Below the pieces are notes generated by a model, which was given only the letters and a program-made list of their open reading frames with translations, did no database searches and was not told where the DNA came from. Positions 34,950 to 46,880 of a stretch of DNA of 64,000 nt are shown one piece after another. Origin of the DNA: Turnera subulata (taxonomy: Eukaryota > Streptophyta > Magnoliopsida > Malpighiales > Passifloraceae); the NCBI GenBank assembly GCA_028386065.3, contig JAKUCV010000435.1:23141-87140 (forward strand), given 5' to 3'. Position 1 is the stretch's first letter; the number at the start of each line of letters is the position of its first letter. Both the position numbers and the translations under genes were made by a program.

Positions 34950-36020
34950 CACGTGCCTTACATCTGCAAGAGTCTTTACAAATCCATCATGCATCTTTAT
35001 CTTCACACTACCAACACCATGAATTTTTAATTCACGATTATCTGCCAAAATTACTGCTTCTCCATTACTGCAAGGCTTGTAGTTGCTAAACCACTCCTTA
35101 TTTGTACAAATATGAAACGAACAGGCAGAATCCAAAATCCACGAATGTTCAACTTTGTGCTCACCTTTTGCTTCTTGTATCAAGAAGAGTTCACCATCTG
35201 AATCCTCTTCAACAATCACAGTCTCACCGGACTTCTTGCGATTTTTCTTCAGCTGTTCCTTATCGTTCTTCATCTCCTCACAATAAAACTGGATATGCCC
35301 CTTCTTATGACAGTAGTAACACTCTTTTTCTGCGTAATCTGTTCTTCCTCTCGAACCAGATCTAGAATTTCTTATAAACTGGTTAGACCGTGACGGGCCC
35401 TTGCCACGGTTAACCTCTGCTACAGCGATATCATGACTGGTATTGCTACTAGACTGGTTCAATTTGAAATTTTCCATTAGCACTGTTGTCACATCTACAA
35501 TTGAAAGAGTCTGCTTCCCAACACACAACGAATTCCTCAAGTTGTCATACGAATGTGGAAGAGACATCAACAACATCAGGGCCTTATCTTCTTCTTCATA
35601 TGTCACATCGATACTCGCCAGCTCCTTAATTAATTTATTGAACCTGTTGATGTGATCTACGGCATGGGTACCTTGTTGCATCTTCAACTGGTACAGCTCC
35701 TTCTTCATGAACAATCGGTTTGTGGGTGACTTCGACATATAAATATCTTCTAATGTCTTCATCAGCTTCACTGGACTCGTCTCGTCCATCACGCTATACT
35801 TCACATCTGGCGCAAGGGTCAATCTGATGGTACTAACAGCTCCCTGCTCGAGCTCCTCCCAGTCTTCGTCCTTCATGTCCTTTGGCTTCTTCTCCTTGCC
35901 GAAGAGCGACTTCATCAAACCTTGTTGAACTAACAAATCTTTGATGTTGCTTTGCCAAAGACTGAAATCCTTCTTGCCATCAAATTGCTCCACCTCAAAT
36001 TTTGTACTTGAAACTGCCAT
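34950..36020 (-). CDS. 5' part of retroelement gag-protease (split by insertion)
   Basis: The probable start is the ATG at 36020 (MAVSSTKFEVEQFDGKKDFS); an upstream in-frame ATG lies within the LTR region. It has a UBN2-type Copia gag core (LWQSNIKDLL, NRLFMKKELYQLKM, DHINRFNKLIKEL), a zinc knuckle CYYCHKKGHIQFYC and a Copia protease start WILDSACSFHICT. The protease motif reads D-S-A where D-S/T-G/A is usual. The frame then runs into the solo LTR at 34949; the remainder lies at 30709-30383. Confidence 0.9.
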
Positions 36021-36056
36021 CGCGAACCTTTTATCGAACCTCGCTCCGCTACCACT

Positions 36057-36551
36057 TGTTGGGAAAAACTGCAAAAGATTCGCGAAAAATAAAAGAGACA
36101 CAAGAATTTAACGTGGTTCGGCCTTAATCTTGCCTACGTCCACGAATTACAAATCTTCCACTAATATAAAATATTAGTACAAACAACTTCTCAATAAAAT
36201 CTACCCACAAAGGTATTTCTTCAAAATACTCCAAAGTATTTTTCCCACTATTTTTCACTTCTTAATTTTGTAAGGAGACTAAGAAAAATATTGGGTATAT
36301 TTTTCTTCCTATTCTCCTCTCTCTTCTTCTCTTCTCTCTTCCTCTCTCTTTTCCTTCTCTTCCTTTTATTTCTCCGTTGTTTTTTCATCAACATTTACAC
36401 TGGTATTTATAGCCAAGATTGCATGGTAGTTGTCAAAAATTGGCACCTAATTTATATTAAATTAATGGTGCCAATTGTTGAAAAATTCTTTACCTAACCT
36501 TTTCCTTTTTTCTTTGAGTTTGACCAAATAAAATTCAGCCCATACCTAACA
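36057..36551 (-). repeat. 5' LTR of the Copia-type gag-only element
   Basis: This 495-bp LTR is the near-identical partner of 29845-30340. The variant primer-binding site lies just inside it at about 36043-36054 on minus. Confidence 0.92.
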
Positions 36552-36556
36552 CAGAT

Positions 36557-37777
36557 CATATGAAATCTAGTATATCAATTACTCAGACCCTTTTGATTCA
36601 CATCTTTTACTAGGTGGTCTTATTTCATGCTCATCATGCTTGGGTCGCCCTTGGTTTCTAACCAAATCTTCCTTTTTCCAAACTCAAGGGGGTGGCCCCC
36701 CTTGCCCTTTTTTATCTTTCATGTAAGTCTTTGTCATGATCTAATTTTGGTCCCCTAATTTATTTTTTCATATAAGCCCTTACTACTGTATAGAATAATT
36801 CTCTGTTAACGCCCTTAAAAGATTATGTCTAGTTTCACTACTACCAGACTCATGTGAACCTAGATGTGTCTCCTTGAAGGCTCTTGTATTATTCCTAATC
36901 TATGAGGGTTTTGGACTAGGCCTACAACCAGTACCAAAAAAACAACATTAATTAGCAGCCTCCACCTTTTGGGGGAAAGTGCTTCTTCTCCAGAATTTGC
37001 ATACTGAAGGTAATCTACAACAATTTTGGTAATAATAAGTGGCTATATGATTTAATTTTAAGGGAGCAGCCCCGTTAAGAGACTCACCCATCATATCAAG
37101 GTGCGCGACGCGGGTCGACCGGATTAGTCGGGGCAAAGTTCCTAATACCGGCTAGGAAACCAAAAAAAATTTTAAGGGAGCTCATTTCTTATTAGAGTAA
37201 CCACTCATAAATTTTCACATTTTACTTTCGCTATAGAAAATTCTGTCCGTGTAATATTATTCACATGTCGAGAATATTTAAAACAAAGTTTCTTTATTAA
37301 GATTGGAATCAATTTGTCATCGTAATGACGATCTTCTTCCCAATTCGCCCGAACGTTGGAATAAATTGTAGGTGGAATTATTAGGTAGATATAGACATAT
37401 AGTTCATGTCATCAAATTACCCCATTCAGTTCCCTTGGTGAGCAATAATGCATGCACTAGAATTAAATTAAGTCCCTTCTCCTAAAGAAGGGTATATATC
37501 CTTGTCAATTTACGAATATAATCTCTCCCGAACTTGGATCCGCATATGTTAAAGTTGAAGAAGTGTCCTTGTCAGTACAAGAATATAATCTCTTCCGAGC
37601 TTCGATCGGCACACTGTAAAACGGGCATCCGTACATACAATCCTTCTAGAATAATAAATAGCTAGAAAATGACTCCAATGGAATATGCTGATACAACTAT
37701 GGGCCAGCAGCAGACTAATATTTAACCCAGAGAAGTTTGGCTCATTACTCCTATACACAAGAAGAGAACAACAAAGA
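36557..37777. other. Spacer upstream of the P450 gene
   Basis: It is AT-rich, with no gene seen apart from the SINE at 37068-37168. The P450 promoter should lie near its right end; AATAATAAATAGC at 37650-37662 is a possible TATA region. Confidence 0.45.
37068..37168 (+). mobile_element. 5'-truncated SINE, family A
   Basis: Only the 3' part is present (GACTCACCCATCATATCAAG, GGATTAGTCGGGGCAAAG, GGAAACC and an A run). ATTTTAAGGGAGC flanks both sides (37055-37067 and 37169-37181), an exact 13-bp target duplication. Confidence 0.88.
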
Positions 37778-40700
37778 ATGGAGAACCTGCTTTGTAATTT
37801 CTTCCCTCTCCTTTCTTCTATAGCAGCTCTTGCACTGGTTTTCTTCCTGATACATCTCTATGCAACTCTCTTGCTGAAGTCGGAGAAGATCAGGAGGAAG
37901 CTTCGAATGCAAGGCATCAAAGGTCCCCCACAAGGTTCTTTCTTGTATGGGAATCTCCCTGAGATGCAGAAGCTCCAGTTCAAATACTCAGCAGATCATG
38001 ATACAAATTGTGGTGATGATTTTTTGGCACATGATTACACTTCCACTCTCTTCCCTTACTTTGAACAGTGGAGAAGACAATATGGTATGTTTCCCTATGC
38101 ATATCTTTCCATCTTCCTTTTGTTTTCTGTTTTCTTGGTGGCCATATCTTCTATGCCAGTAGAACCCAACAAATTAAATTCATGGCTAGACTTGATGTGT
38201 GTGTAGTAGCATTATTATCTTCCTTAACCAAACAATTACACCTGGGTTTGCTTTATGTTCTATCATTATGTATCCACATATTGGATCACTTGATTTAGCC
38301 TCCTAGAGGAGCACAGAAACATATCAGAACTTGCTAAGGTTTCCACTTTTGAGTTTAGATTTTTTATGTTCTAATTTCATTTGTAAATATCTGAACTTTT
38401 AATGTTTTATCTTCGTTACCTTGCAGTGTTAGATATATTACTTGTATTTTAATTTTTTTTAGAAAAATATATTACTTCTATTTCAATTATATGGTAGGCA
38501 AACATATCCATAATAATGACACATGAAACGCAAGAGAATGTTTATAACAGCGACAGAGTTATAAGTACACTTCTTTTCTTTGATTCTTCTTTTTCTTTGA
38601 TTGCTTTTCAAAAAGTCAATATTTTGGACTAATGCTCTATCTTTTTTTTTGTTTTGAGAAGTGGACTAATGCTCCATCTTGTAAACAATATTAGCCGTCA
38701 AAATTTTCAAAACAATGTACCTTTTCCATTTCACTAAGTGTAATCGTAATTGAATCTTAGTTCAACTCAAATAAAGCAACAAATCTGATAGTGGAAAGTT
38801 TTTGTGCATGGTGATAACCTAGACATTGTTGACAAGCACAAAATTTAGCATTAGGCCCAAACATATATACTAACTTTATTTTCCTTTCTCAGAAAGAAAA
38901 AAGAAAACTTTATTTCCCATAAAAATATTCAAAATATAATTTTAATATACATTTAAGCTACCTCAAGATAATTAATAAGTTGTAACACAAAAAAAAAATG
39001 AAGAAATAAATATTATGATAAAATATCCATGAAAAACCTTATTTATGCTGAATATATAGTTATTATCTTCTGTGTAATAATAATATTAATTTTTTTTTGG
39101 CCAAGTGTAATAATATATTATTAAGGCCTCCATCCATCATGGAATGTCATTGTCATTTGAAAGTGTGGAATGATGTGACAATGTAAATGTGTCTGATAGT
39201 TTAAATTGGGTAGATTCAGCCTTATCGTTTGGAGGTGCTTTCAGATTCCTCCTCCATTATCACACAATTTCTGATACCAAACAACACTCTAATTATGACA
39301 AATGGTGTTATGAAATGTACCACACCATAAATGTTTTCGTGCAATTATTGGCGCAGCAATAAATCTATGTACTCAGTAAACATAGTGGTACGTTTTCTGC
39401 CTCTGTCACTTTATCCCCTCTATAACCTTTTGTTTTCTTTTTTCATTGTACTATTATTTTGTATATTTTCAAAACAGGTAGTGTTTACACTTATTCAACT
39501 GGGCTGAGGCAACACTTGTATGTGAATGAGCCGGAGCTAGTAAAGGAAATGAATCAAAACATCAGTTTGGATTTAGGGAAGCCACCTTACTTGACTAAGA
39601 GGCTTGCACCCATGCTTGGAAATGGCATCTTGAGGTCAAATGGTCTGATTTGGGCACAACAAAGGAAGATTGTTGCACCAGAATTCTATATGGACAAGGT
39701 TAAGGTAACATTCCGCAACCAATGAGCTGTAATTTAAGTGGTATTACAGTCGTCTTTAGGACTAAATGTCACGGCTTCCTCTCCCCAAAAGATCAACTTA
39801 GTGGGGTGTGTAGCATCCCTGTATATATGGTCCAAGACCTTCTCTTTTCTTTCTGATGTGGGATTCCGTTACATTCTCCCCCACCGAATCCGACGACGCC
39901 CTCGTCGTCGACCAGGCACCCTGCCTATTCCGTCCCCACGGAGCGCTTGGCGTGACATCGGAGTTGGGTCGGGTCGGCTCCGCTACCACTTGTCACGGAG
40001 TCATTACCCTCTCCTCAAAAGGTCAACTTAATTGGATGTGCAGTATCCCTGTATATATGGCGCAAAAACTTCCCCATTCTTTTTAATGTGGGATTTCGTC
40101 ACACTAAAGTCTCGAGTTCGCAATCATAACCTATACAAAAATAACCCCATTAAAAAAAGTATCAAACTTAGCCAACTATTATATAGCTAGCTAGCCAGGC
40201 TGTGGATGATAAGACTTGTTTTTGGAACATTAATGAACTTTGTTGTCACATGAGGTTCTTCCATACTGTGTAATTAAGCAAAGCAACACACACATACATA
40301 CAACGGTTGGGATGGGACCAGTAGTGACATGACTGTGTGTCAGGGGATGGTGGGACTCATGGTGGAGTCATCACAGCCATTGTTGAAGAGATGGGAGGAG
40401 TGCATTGAAGCAGCACAAGGTGGCATGACAGCAGATGTGAAGGTAGATGATGATTTGAGAGGGGCATCAGCAGATGTCATCTCAAGGGCTTGCTTTGGCA
40501 GTTCATATTCCAAAGGCAGGCAGATCTTTTCCAAGCTTAGGACACTTCAAAAAGCAATTGCCAACCAAAGCTTGCCTTTCAGTGTTACTAGTTTTGGGTA
40601 AGTTTGTCTCTCTTTGGCCTTCTTCTAAACCACGAGGAAAAAAAATATTCACATTAAAGGCTCCATCTAGACTCTATTAATTAATGCCAGTTTAAATTTA

Positions 40701-42805
40701 TTTGGATAAATGGCGGGATAAATCTCTGGATGCTGGATAAATAAAAAAAAAAATTGAGTTTGTCTACATAGTAAGGAATTCGATTATGTTTAAGTCGATT
40801 TGAGGTACGAATTTTAGTACATGCATAATAGCAAAATTTCGTACTAAAAATCCACCATAACCAGATATAGGACCCCAAACATAAACTTATACAACCTACG
40901 GTAGGTTCATATAGGCATGCAATAACACTAGAATGACACTCCCATGTGAAAACATCAGTTCCTCTATTTAGTCAAATCACTCATGACAACCAAGAATTTG
41001 CCAAAGTTTAAGTGCTCTGCTTCATTATTGATGCCATGTACCTAACAATTACTTCAAAAAAATATGAGGATGACAGCTCATATTTTTGATTATGGCATTT
41101 GGATCTTTTATTTTAACTTTTCCTTGAAAGGGGGTAGCTGGGGACATTCCAAAAATAAGTGGAACTTAAGGCTTCCATGCTCCATCATTTTTAGGGATAA
41201 ATACAAAATACCTTTTCAATTATTGGTCAAATATGGATCAGTTTTTAAATTATTGAGAATTTATTTTAATCCTACCTTTTTATATCCAGATATGGTGAGT
41301 CTTCATTAATAAATAAGAAAACTTTTAGATTTATTAATATTTTGTTAGCCCTCCTTGAAAATATGTCTAACTTTGACACTGGCAACTAGTACTTGGTTTC
41401 AAACTGTAGGATCACATTTTTTTATTATTTCTTCTGATACAAGGCAAGGAAAGCAAAATAATTGGTGAATAATCACCACAATAAAGATTATTCTCCATAA
41501 TAAAATTATTAAATTGTAGCATACAAAAAGTTATTGAATTTGATGAGGGAGGTTTATACAGAGATTCTTTTAGATATCAAAATTAAAAAAGCGATTTTAC
41601 TTTAATTATTTATATGATGTATAACTTAGTGAAATTGAGCTAATTACTATTCTTGTGAAATCATGATGATGTAGGAGCAGAATTTTTCAACTAAAGAAGC
41701 AAAATCAAATCGACAATCTAGAGAAGGAGATAGAGTCCTTGATCTGGGATGCAGTTAAAGAGAGGGGATTAGAGAGTACATGTGCTTCATCAAAGAAGGA
41801 TTTAATGCAACTGATACTTGAAGGGGCCATCAATGATCAATCTCTTGGTGAGGATTCATCAAGGAGATTTATTGTTGATAATTGCAAGACCATTTACTTT
41901 GCCGGCCATGAATCCACTGCTGTTGCTGCCTCCTGGTGCTTGATGCTACTTGCTTTACACCCTGAGTGGCAACATTGTATCAGGGCAGAACTTGCTCAAG
42001 TGTGCAAGGATCACTCCCTAGATGCTGACTCAATCCTCCACTTGAAAACGGTATTAACATTGGTTCATGCTTGTCTTTTCAAATTTTCACCATTAGCATA
42101 ATATCATTTGTATACCTTTCCACCGAGGTAGTAGAGTGTCTCAGGGGTAAGTGTTTTAGCTACCTATCTTTAAAATTCGGATTCGATCCCCGTGTTCCCG
42201 GTCAAGCCCTAAGTTTGATGTGGCCGAATATAACTTTCCGTAATAAGTGGTAGTGAGTAATCGAAAATGTACTAGTGGTTTTCCGATCTCTCTTATGAGG
42301 AGGATCTAATTTTAGGATGTAATGGAAAATGTTGACATATTTTAATTAAGAAACATAAAACTTTTAAGTGTTACTGCAGGTGACCATGGTGGTTCAAGAG
42401 GCTCTCAGGCTATACCCACCAGCAGCATTTGTGTCAAGGGAAGCACTTGAAGAAACCCGGGTAGGGGACATTACGATCCCGAAAGGGGTATGCTTGTGGA
42501 CTCTGATACCAACCTTGCATAGGGATCCTGCAATCTGGGGAACAGACGTCAATGAGTTCAAACCAGAGAGGTTTAGTGAAGGTGTCTCCAAGGCCTGCAA
42601 GTACCCACAAGCTTACATTCCTTTCGGGGTCGGTCCTCGTTTGTGCTTGGGCAAGAACTTTGCAATGGTTCAGTTGAAAGTACTTCTTTCTACGATTGTG
42701 TCCAAGTTTGAGTTCACACTATCCCCCAACTATCACCATTGTCCTACCTATAGAATGATTGTGGAACCTGGACATGGAGTTCATATTGTTGTTCGAAAGA
42801 TTTGA
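37778..42805 (+). CDS. CYP714: Cytochrome P450, CYP714 family, 529 aa, 5 exons
   Basis: The exons are 37778-38084, 39478-39704, 40344-40597, 41675-42050 and 42380-42805 (1590 nt, GT-AG). An N-terminal membrane anchor (about residues 5-33) is followed by the basic/proline hinge KGPPQGS. The I-helix is AGHEST (339-344), ExxR is EALR (395-398), PERF is 450-453 and the heme loop [10 protein letters not shown] is 470-479 with Cys477, so it looks catalytically complete. It would sit on the ER membrane. Known CYP714 enzymes oxidise gibberellins (often inactivating them) or, in subfamily E, triterpenoids; I cannot choose. Exon 4 has two in-frame acceptors six bases apart (TAG-GAGCAG); I used the first. 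Intron 2 holds a TRIM and intron 4 a SINE; neither disturbs splice sites. Confidence 0.93.
39767..40103 (-). mobile_element. TRIM: miniature LTR retrotransposon, 337 bp, in intron 2 of the P450
   Basis: Direct repeats at 39767-39873 and 39991-40103 (about 107 and 113 bp, starting TGTCACGG and ending TTACA/TCACA on plus) enclose 117 bp. CTAAA flanks both sides (39762-39766 and 40104-40108). On minus, a primer-binding site (TGGTAGCGGAGC) follows the 5' LTR and a purine tract (GTGGGGGAGAATG) precedes the 3' LTR. There is no coding capacity. The structure is complete for a terminal-repeat retrotransposon in miniature. Confidence 0.9.
42112..42318 (+). mobile_element. tRNA-derived SINE, family B-like, in intron 4 of the P450
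   Basis: The head reads GAGTGTCTCAGGGGTAAGTG with a perfect B box GGATTCGATCCCC about 45 bp on. The body (TGATGTGGCCGAATATAACT, TTTCCGTAATAAGTGG) resembles that of the element at 53942, which has a different head. The boundaries are approximate. Confidence 0.65.
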
Positions 42806-43453
42806 TCAGAGCTGCGTTTAAGTTTTGAACTTATGTTTGATCATATGTACATGCCTACAACAAATGTGGAATTTTGTTCTTCTTCAACTGTCTTCAGATA
42901 GGTAGATGTCTATACCATTGGTTGAGGGTTTTATCTTTTATCTTTTTTTTTTTAAAAGAAAAATACTATCACCATGGGAATGCATTCATATTTCCCTCGT
43001 AATACTATAAATTTTAGACTCACCTGAAATTTTCTCAATAGACAAGATTCAAACCAGAAACCTTATTTAACTTGGAATTAAATTGTTTACCATTGGTTCA
43101 AGTAGTAAGCGATTTGGTTCCGCTTAAGCGAGATTTCGAGGGGACTCACCACCAAATCTAGGTGTGCGATTCGGGTCGAATCTGAATTAGTCAGGGCAAA
43201 GCTCTAGATGAAGTGAACAGTAGAATTAAAATTGAAAAATTTGAGGTAGTAAAATTTGGAGCATTTTAGATTTATGGGATAATTTTGTATTGACCAATAG
43301 TTCGAGGGGGATTTTGTAATCAACCATTACTTTGAGGACCTCTTTTCTCCTTTTTCCAATTTGGTTGCTTGAGGCAGCCAATGAGTGGTGACTAGCAAGC
43401 AAAGTGGCAGTTGACCGGTAGCAAGAGAGCGAGGGAAGAAGAAGAAGAAGAAG
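42806..43453. other. Spacer between P450 and GNAT gene
   Basis: It contains the P450 3' region, the SINE at 43085-43210 and a GAAGAAGAAGAAG run just before the next start codon. Nothing else is recognised. Confidence 0.5.
43085..43210 (+). mobile_element. tRNA-derived SINE, family A, internally deleted
   Basis: The head (TTGGTTCAAGTAGTAAGCGA, TTGGTTCCGCTTAAGCGAGA) and tail (GACTCACCACCAAATCTAGG, GAATTAGTCAGGGCAAAGCT) are joined with the B-box region deleted (TTTCGAGGGG). The poly(A) end is lost and no target duplication is clear. Confidence 0.65.
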
Positions 43454-45136
43454 ATGAAGGTGGCGGTTGGTAAAGCAGCCACTCACCACCTTACTGGCGG
43501 GAGTGGCAGCACCAGACGCTCTTACTCCGCCGCCACCACCACCACCATGGAAATAAGATGGGCTACAAGAAAATACTACCCTCCCAACAAAACATCACCA
43601 CCACCAAGACAGAAGTCCAAAATACCAATCTTCTTATCCACAAAGCCATCACACGTAAACCCACATCACCTCTCCCGCCTCTTCACCCTCTGCAACCACT
43701 CCTGCCACAGGTTCCCCAAGTTGGACCCCGAGGAGGGAAGAGTGGTGGTGGAACCGATTGATGTCAAGAAACTTGAGGTTGCTTTGTGTAACAGCTCTGT
43801 TGTGGTGTCTGTGTTTTGTGAGTCCAAATATGTGGACGATGATGATGAGGAGGAGAGTATGGATAGTGAAGGAGAAGGTAAGAAACCATTGCAGGGTTTT
43901 GGAGATTTGTTGCAGAGAGTGGTGCCACTGCCACCTCTGCCTTTGGCCTCGGTTTCTCCTGAAAATGGCAGGCTTGTTGGGTTTGGACGTGCTGTTTCTG
44001 ATCTTGGACTCACTGCTTCCATTTATGATGTGATGGTTAGTGACCAGAAGTTCTTGCTTTCTTGTATGAATGTTCTTGGATACAAATCAAGGCTGAATGC
44101 TAACTACTTGAATTGTTTCTTGGATTTATGTTTATATGAAAGACTGAACATCTGTTTCATGCTTGATGTTTGTTTGTTGAGGAAGATAAGAATCTGTGTT
44201 TGTACTCATGTAATTGTGTTTCAGTGCCTCTCAGGTTATTCCTTCTCTGTGGGGCATGGGAATTGGGACGATGATAGTTAAAAGAATCATAAGGTTTGTC
44301 AACATTTTATCCTCTTGTGCTAAATGTGTTTTATTGTATAGTTTATCTGCAGAATGAGGAAATTATATGCAGCATTGATGGGATTTCTGTAAGTGGCCAG
44401 CTCCATTGCTGACATGTTCTTGTGATTCATATTTGTTATTACACTGAAAATGGTGGATTCATGGACACATTTGTTTGCTTTACTAATGGTCTTCCTGTTT
44501 GGTGGTCTTTTTAGTTTTTACTAATGGTATTTATTTTTTTCACTTTCAGAACTCTCACAAGTAAAGACATTTATGACATTTCAGCCCTCTGCTCACCCAA
44601 AGAGAGGTAATAATGCAGAAGTCCTTTATTATCCACTTTTGTGGAGTTTATTGGAAAGACCATAATCTTTTACAAGGAATGATCCATTTTTCTTCCAAGT
44701 ATCCAATTGTTCTAGAAAAGGAAAGTTTGCAATCTGAATTTAGGTGGGTAGTTGTCACACTTGGGCCTTTTCTGCCATTCCTCCAATACTTTATGAAAGC
44801 AGTCCTTTCATGGAATATGGAAGATACTTGAACCCATACAGAAGCTGTGCAGGCACTTGATATATAAATGAAAAGTGAAAAACGAATAGGATTCACAGAC
44901 AGATATAGTTTTGAAGGTGCTCATGGGAAACTTTGCAGGCAAGCCATGACATTTTTTCTTAAAAATTCTTGGTCAGGTTGTTCTTCAAAGCTTGTGGATT
45001 TAGAGATGATGACTTGGTGGGTTCAACAACAATGATGTATGCAAAGACAGTTCCAACAAGCATAGATGGAGATGAGGCGGTGGTATCTGCAGGTCGAAAG
45101 CTTTTACTAGTTCCACCCCTTAAGGAATCCCTTTAA
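43454..45136 (+). CDS. GNAT-family N-acetyltransferase, 285 aa, 4 exons
   Basis: The exons are 43454-44035, 44235-44293, 44550-44606 and 44977-45136 (858 nt, GT-AG). The first 60 residues are rich in Ser, Thr, Arg and Lys, suggesting a plastid or mitochondrial leader. The acetyl-CoA fold is visible: a beta strand RLVGFGRAVSD, ASIYDVM, then motif A VIPSLWGMGIGTMIVKRIIR, then DIYDISALCSPKERLFFKACGF. It resembles the plant plastid GNAT group. In motif A the usual Q/R-x-x-G-x-G starts with W here (LWGMGIG), an unusual residue at the pyrophosphate loop. The acidic stretch DDDDEEESMDSEGEG lies in the middle. The ATG chosen is the first in frame; a second ATG at residue 32 is possible. The substrate is unknown. 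Confidence 0.87.
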
Positions 45137-45809
45137 ATCTTTTGCTAGCTCAAGAGATCCCTTGTGGATAAAGCTAACAGGAACATTACCAAAATTCCAA
45201 ATGCTGGCTGCCATCCCAAGAACAGAAGATTATGAGCTCCTTTGGCATCTCAAGGACATGGCCTGAAACTTGATACTTACAATGTGAACATAGATTGGAT
45301 TTGTAATTTCCTCAATTATTTTACTCTACTCTGCCCTTATCTTTTGTAATGCATACACCTGTAAAAGACCCTTATCTCTTGTATTTCAGCATGTACATGG
45401 TCAATATGATAAAGTACTTTTCTTTTTTCTTATATTCAGAAGATTTTTTTATTACTGTACTAGGACTGTTGGTTCATTGACTATGAACATATTTCAGTGT
45501 TGCAGGTCCAATGACAATCCAATTTTCAATGTCCCCCTGACATGTTTAATAATTTTCTTTTATCCTTACTGAAAGAATATGATACCTATCTGTCATGCAC
45601 TTTTAGGGGAAAAGTTGGCTATAGAATGCCCCTTAATTGTGCTTAGGAATGAGAATTTTTCTTCCATCGAGGTAAAGTAGCCTTATAGATAACGCCACAA
45701 AGCATTCACTTTTCCATTTCCTGATAAAACTTTTGTCAAAAGAAAAGCCATTAAACAGGGAAGAAAAAGTCTCTTTGTCATTTCTTGGTCTTCTTGGATT
45801 TTGCTTGGC
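45137..45809. other. Spacer, nothing recognised
   Basis: It should contain the 3' untranslated region of the GNAT gene and the promoter of the C2 gene. No repeats or domains are seen. Confidence 0.5.
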
Positions 45810-46880
45810 ATGGGAAAGATATGGGTTGAAGTGTGCCTAATCTCTGCCAGAGGTCTCCGGCGTACTTCTGCACTTTGGAAGCTTCAGTGGTTTGCTGTTG
45901 GCTGGATTGATCCTAACAACAAATACTGCACCAAGATTGATGCTTCTGGGAATGCAAACCCTACCTGGAAAACCAAGTTTGCTACCTTGGTTGATGATTC
46001 AAACTTCCAAGATATGGCCCTGCATGTGGAAGTGTACAGCAGAGAGCCCATTTTCCTCAGAGAAAGACTTGAGGGAACTGCAAGTATTGTCCTGAAGGAA
46101 TTCCTGGCAAAATACAGCAAAAACTCAGAGGCATCAAGCTCAGGAGCTGAAGAAGTAGGGAGCTATCAACTGCGCAAAAGGAATTCTAATAAACCTCAAG
46201 GCTTTGTTGATGTTTCGATCCATATCTCTGAGGACCGGGAAGGGTCAAGTTCATTTCCAGGTAGCCATGAATATATCTCTGGGGATTTTTTTGACAAAAG
46301 CTCTTGTATTAAAGTCATGTAGTTGTAGTTTGTTTATTGAAACTTTCATCATGTAATAATGAAGCTTAGCTTTTGGATTACAGGGAATGAAGGAGGAATT
46401 GTGCTCATGGAACGCGGCAATAACAATGCAGCATCTGCTGAAGGTGGGTTTGGGAAACCTTTCCCAACAGAGCTGCCTCTAGCTCCACTGCGGCGGCCGG
46501 AAAATCAAGCATCAAGTGTTGCATATACTCGTCCAATGCCTTACCCTTCAGAATATGCCAATCCCTCCCTAGGTGGACCTAGTTATCCTCCGGCAGCTGG
46601 ACCAAGTTATCAGCCACCTCGAACTCCACCACCTCCACCACCACCGTCCCACACTGGCTATGTACCAACTTTTCTTCCAAATACAGATTACATAAATATG
46701 CCACCATCTGTAACAGGACAAGGAAGGGCTGGTGCAAGACCTGGTGTGGCAATGGGATTAGGTGCAGGGGCACTGGCTGCTGGTGCTGTGATTTTTGGTG
46801 ATGACTTTATGTCAGGGTTTGATGTTCCTTCAGGCTTACATGATCCTACTCTTATACTTTCAACAGATCCTCCTTTCTGA
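45810..46880 (+). CDS. C2-domain protein with proline-rich tail, 315 aa, 2 exons
   Basis: The exons are 45810-46260 and 46384-46880 (948 nt). The start is the ATG giving MGKIWVEVCLISARGL; a longer frame beginning at TTG 45801 has no basis. Residues 1-130 form a plant SRC2-like C2 domain (WFAVGWIDPNNKYCTKI, NPTWKTKF, LHVEVYSREPIFLRERLEG). The second loop lacks the usual aspartates, so calcium-independent lipid or protein binding is likely. The second half is Pro-rich (TPPPPPPPSHTGY) and ends with GLGAGALAAGAVIFGDDFM, a hydrophobic Gly/Ala stretch seen in this plant family. Relatives act at membranes in stress or defence; the exact role is unknown. Confidence 0.88.

Larger units (their letters stand above)
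29845..36551 (-). mobile_element. Copia-type LTR element coding only gag-protease (TR-GAG-like), split by a solo LTR
   Basis: Two long terminal repeats (29845-30340 and 36057-36551) flank the element, and the host bases CAGAT occur on both outer sides (29840-29844 and 36552-36556). On minus the order is 5' LTR, a primer-binding site two bases inside (TGGTAGCGGAGC), gag-protease, a purine tract (AAGGTGGAGAT) and the 3' LTR. Integrase, reverse transcriptase and RNase H are missing, so it cannot move alone. I counted about 14 mismatches between the LTRs by eye, so it is fairly young. Without the nested 4.2-kb insertion it would be about 2.5 kb. Confidence 0.9.

Noticed and set aside
45801..45809. 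Upstream TTG start giving MLG before the C2 protein
   Set aside because: TTG is not a usual start in plants; the ATG at 45810 begins the conserved domain directly.
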